From Methylobacterium tardum (lineage in GTDB: Bacteria > Pseudomonadota > Alphaproteobacteria > Rhizobiales > Beijerinckiaceae): a stretch of 64,000 bases of DNA. The translations under genes and the position numbers were made by a program. Below are positions 63,440 through 64,000 of this stretch, piece after piece; positions within the stretch are counted from its first letter, which is position 1; the number at the start of each line of letters is the position of its first letter. The stretch lies in assembly GCF_023546765.1 (NCBI RefSeq), contig NZ_CP097484.1, forward strand, positions 6,506,001 through 6,570,000, given 5' to 3'. Below the pieces are notes generated by a model. It did not search any database. It saw only the letters and a list, made by a program, of their open reading frames with translations, and had not been told where the DNA came from.

Positions 63440-64000
63440 CGACCGAGCGCGCGGCCCGGGCTCCGTCGGCCGCGCCCGCTTATCTTCTGCTCACAGCCAC
63501 GGCCCTGCTCTGGGCCGGCAACGCGGTCACCAGCCGCTGGGCGCCGGGCCACGTCTCCCCTCAAGTGATCACGACCCTGCGCTGGGCGGTGGCCTGTGCG
63601 GTGCTGACGCCGTTCGCCGCCCGACGGCTCGCGGCCGAGTGGCCGCTCCTGCGCCCGCACTGGCTGCGCATCCTGCTGATGGGCGGGCTGGGCTACACGG
63701 CCTTCAACTGCCTGTTCTACGCGGCCGGCGTGCATACCGGCGCGATCAACCTCGCGCTCTTCCAGGGAGCGATCCCGGTTCTGGTGATCGTCCTGAACCG
63801 CCTGGCCTATCGCGTACCGGTCACGGCCGGCCAGGTTGCCGGCGTGGTCCTGACGCTCATCGGCGCCGGCCTCGCCGCGACCCACGGCGACTGGTCGGTG
63901 ATCACGCACCTGGCCTTCAACCGCGGCGACGTGCTCGTCTTCGGGGCCTGCCTGCTCTACGCGGGCTACACGATCTTCCTGCCGACCCGGCCGAAGGTCT
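63436..64000 (+). CDS. DMT-family transporter with EamA domain (truncated by window)
   Basis: Predicted inner-membrane metabolite exporter of the drug/metabolite superfamily. Starts at TTG 63436, overlapping the infA stop, with [20 protein letters not shown]. Helical segments include [18 protein letters not shown] and [19 protein letters not shown], typical of EamA repeats. Only about 188 residues are present; the second repeat continues beyond the right edge. The TTG start is inferred from coupling. Confidence 0.85.
   Translation, partial: MTTERAARAPSAAPAYLLLTATALLWAGNAVTSRWAPGHVSPQVITTLRWAVACAVLTPFAARRLAAEWPLLRPHWLRILLMGGLGYTAFNCLFYAAGVHTGAINLALFQGAIPVLVIVLNRLAYRVPVTAGQVAGVVLTLIGAGLAATHGDWSVITHLAFNRGDVLVFGACLLYAGYTIFLPTRPKV

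Overview
The window is chromosomal DNA from a very GC-rich alphaproteobacterium. Gene order and protein sequences fit the Hyphomicrobiales/Rhizobiales, most likely Methylobacterium or a close relative; this is inferred from synteny and protein character, not from a database search. I see no insertion sequence, prophage, CRISPR array, rRNA or tRNA. The left half is core genome. The right half is mostly accessory metabolism, transport and signalling.

Layout. 1-3248 (minus): rpsF, rpsR, a DUF2232-type membrane protein, rplI, then the start of dnaB, which runs off the left edge. The dnaB leader carries a GTTC-N7-GTTC motif that looks like an alphaproteobacterial LexA box. 3654-9584 (plus): pdxJ, acpS, lepB, rnc, era, an rsmC-like methyltransferase and an rsuA-type pseudouridine synthase. 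9533-12628 (minus): a 1031-residue multi-spanning patatin-like protein whose 3' end overlaps the pseudouridine synthase. 13088-32038 (plus): the translation and envelope cluster rpsB, tsf, pyrH, frr, cdsA, dxr, rseP, bamA, lpxD, fabZ, lpxA, lpxI, lpxB. A complete efflux cassette (tetR, hlyD, emrB) with two TetR operators sits between dxr and rseP. uppS, often found between frr and cdsA, is absent.

32042-48000 approximately: small envelope proteins, a 2OG-Fe(II) oxygenase, an SbmA/BacA-like ABC exporter, the Entner-Doudoroff pair edd-eda, a periplasmic asparaginase, an MFS transporter, an NtrC-type two-component system, an Hpt protein and an HWE-family PAS histidine kinase, followed by a UbiB/ABC1 kinase. 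49372-61557: a catabolic region centred on a LacI regulator. It holds two MFS permeases, a solute-binding protein without a signal peptide, a uronate dehydrogenase, a beta-propeller lactonase, an FMN alpha-hydroxyacid dehydrogenase, an Asp/Glu racemase-like protein and a hydroxypyruvate isomerase-like protein. A convergent 2-hydroxyacid dehydrogenase and aspartate-type aminotransferase pair follows. The sensible reading is uptake and oxidation of hexuronates or related hydroxyacids, feeding central metabolism. 61813-64000: a periplasmic ABC binding protein, infA and a truncated EamA transporter.

Two cross-cutting observations. First, six copies of an 85-93 bp imperfect palindrome lie at the edges of transcription units. 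Second, five genes, including the normally essential bamA and lpxD, are each broken by a single frameshift in G/C-rich sequence. This points to base-calling or assembly errors rather than true pseudogenes, so their protein sequences should be treated as provisional.
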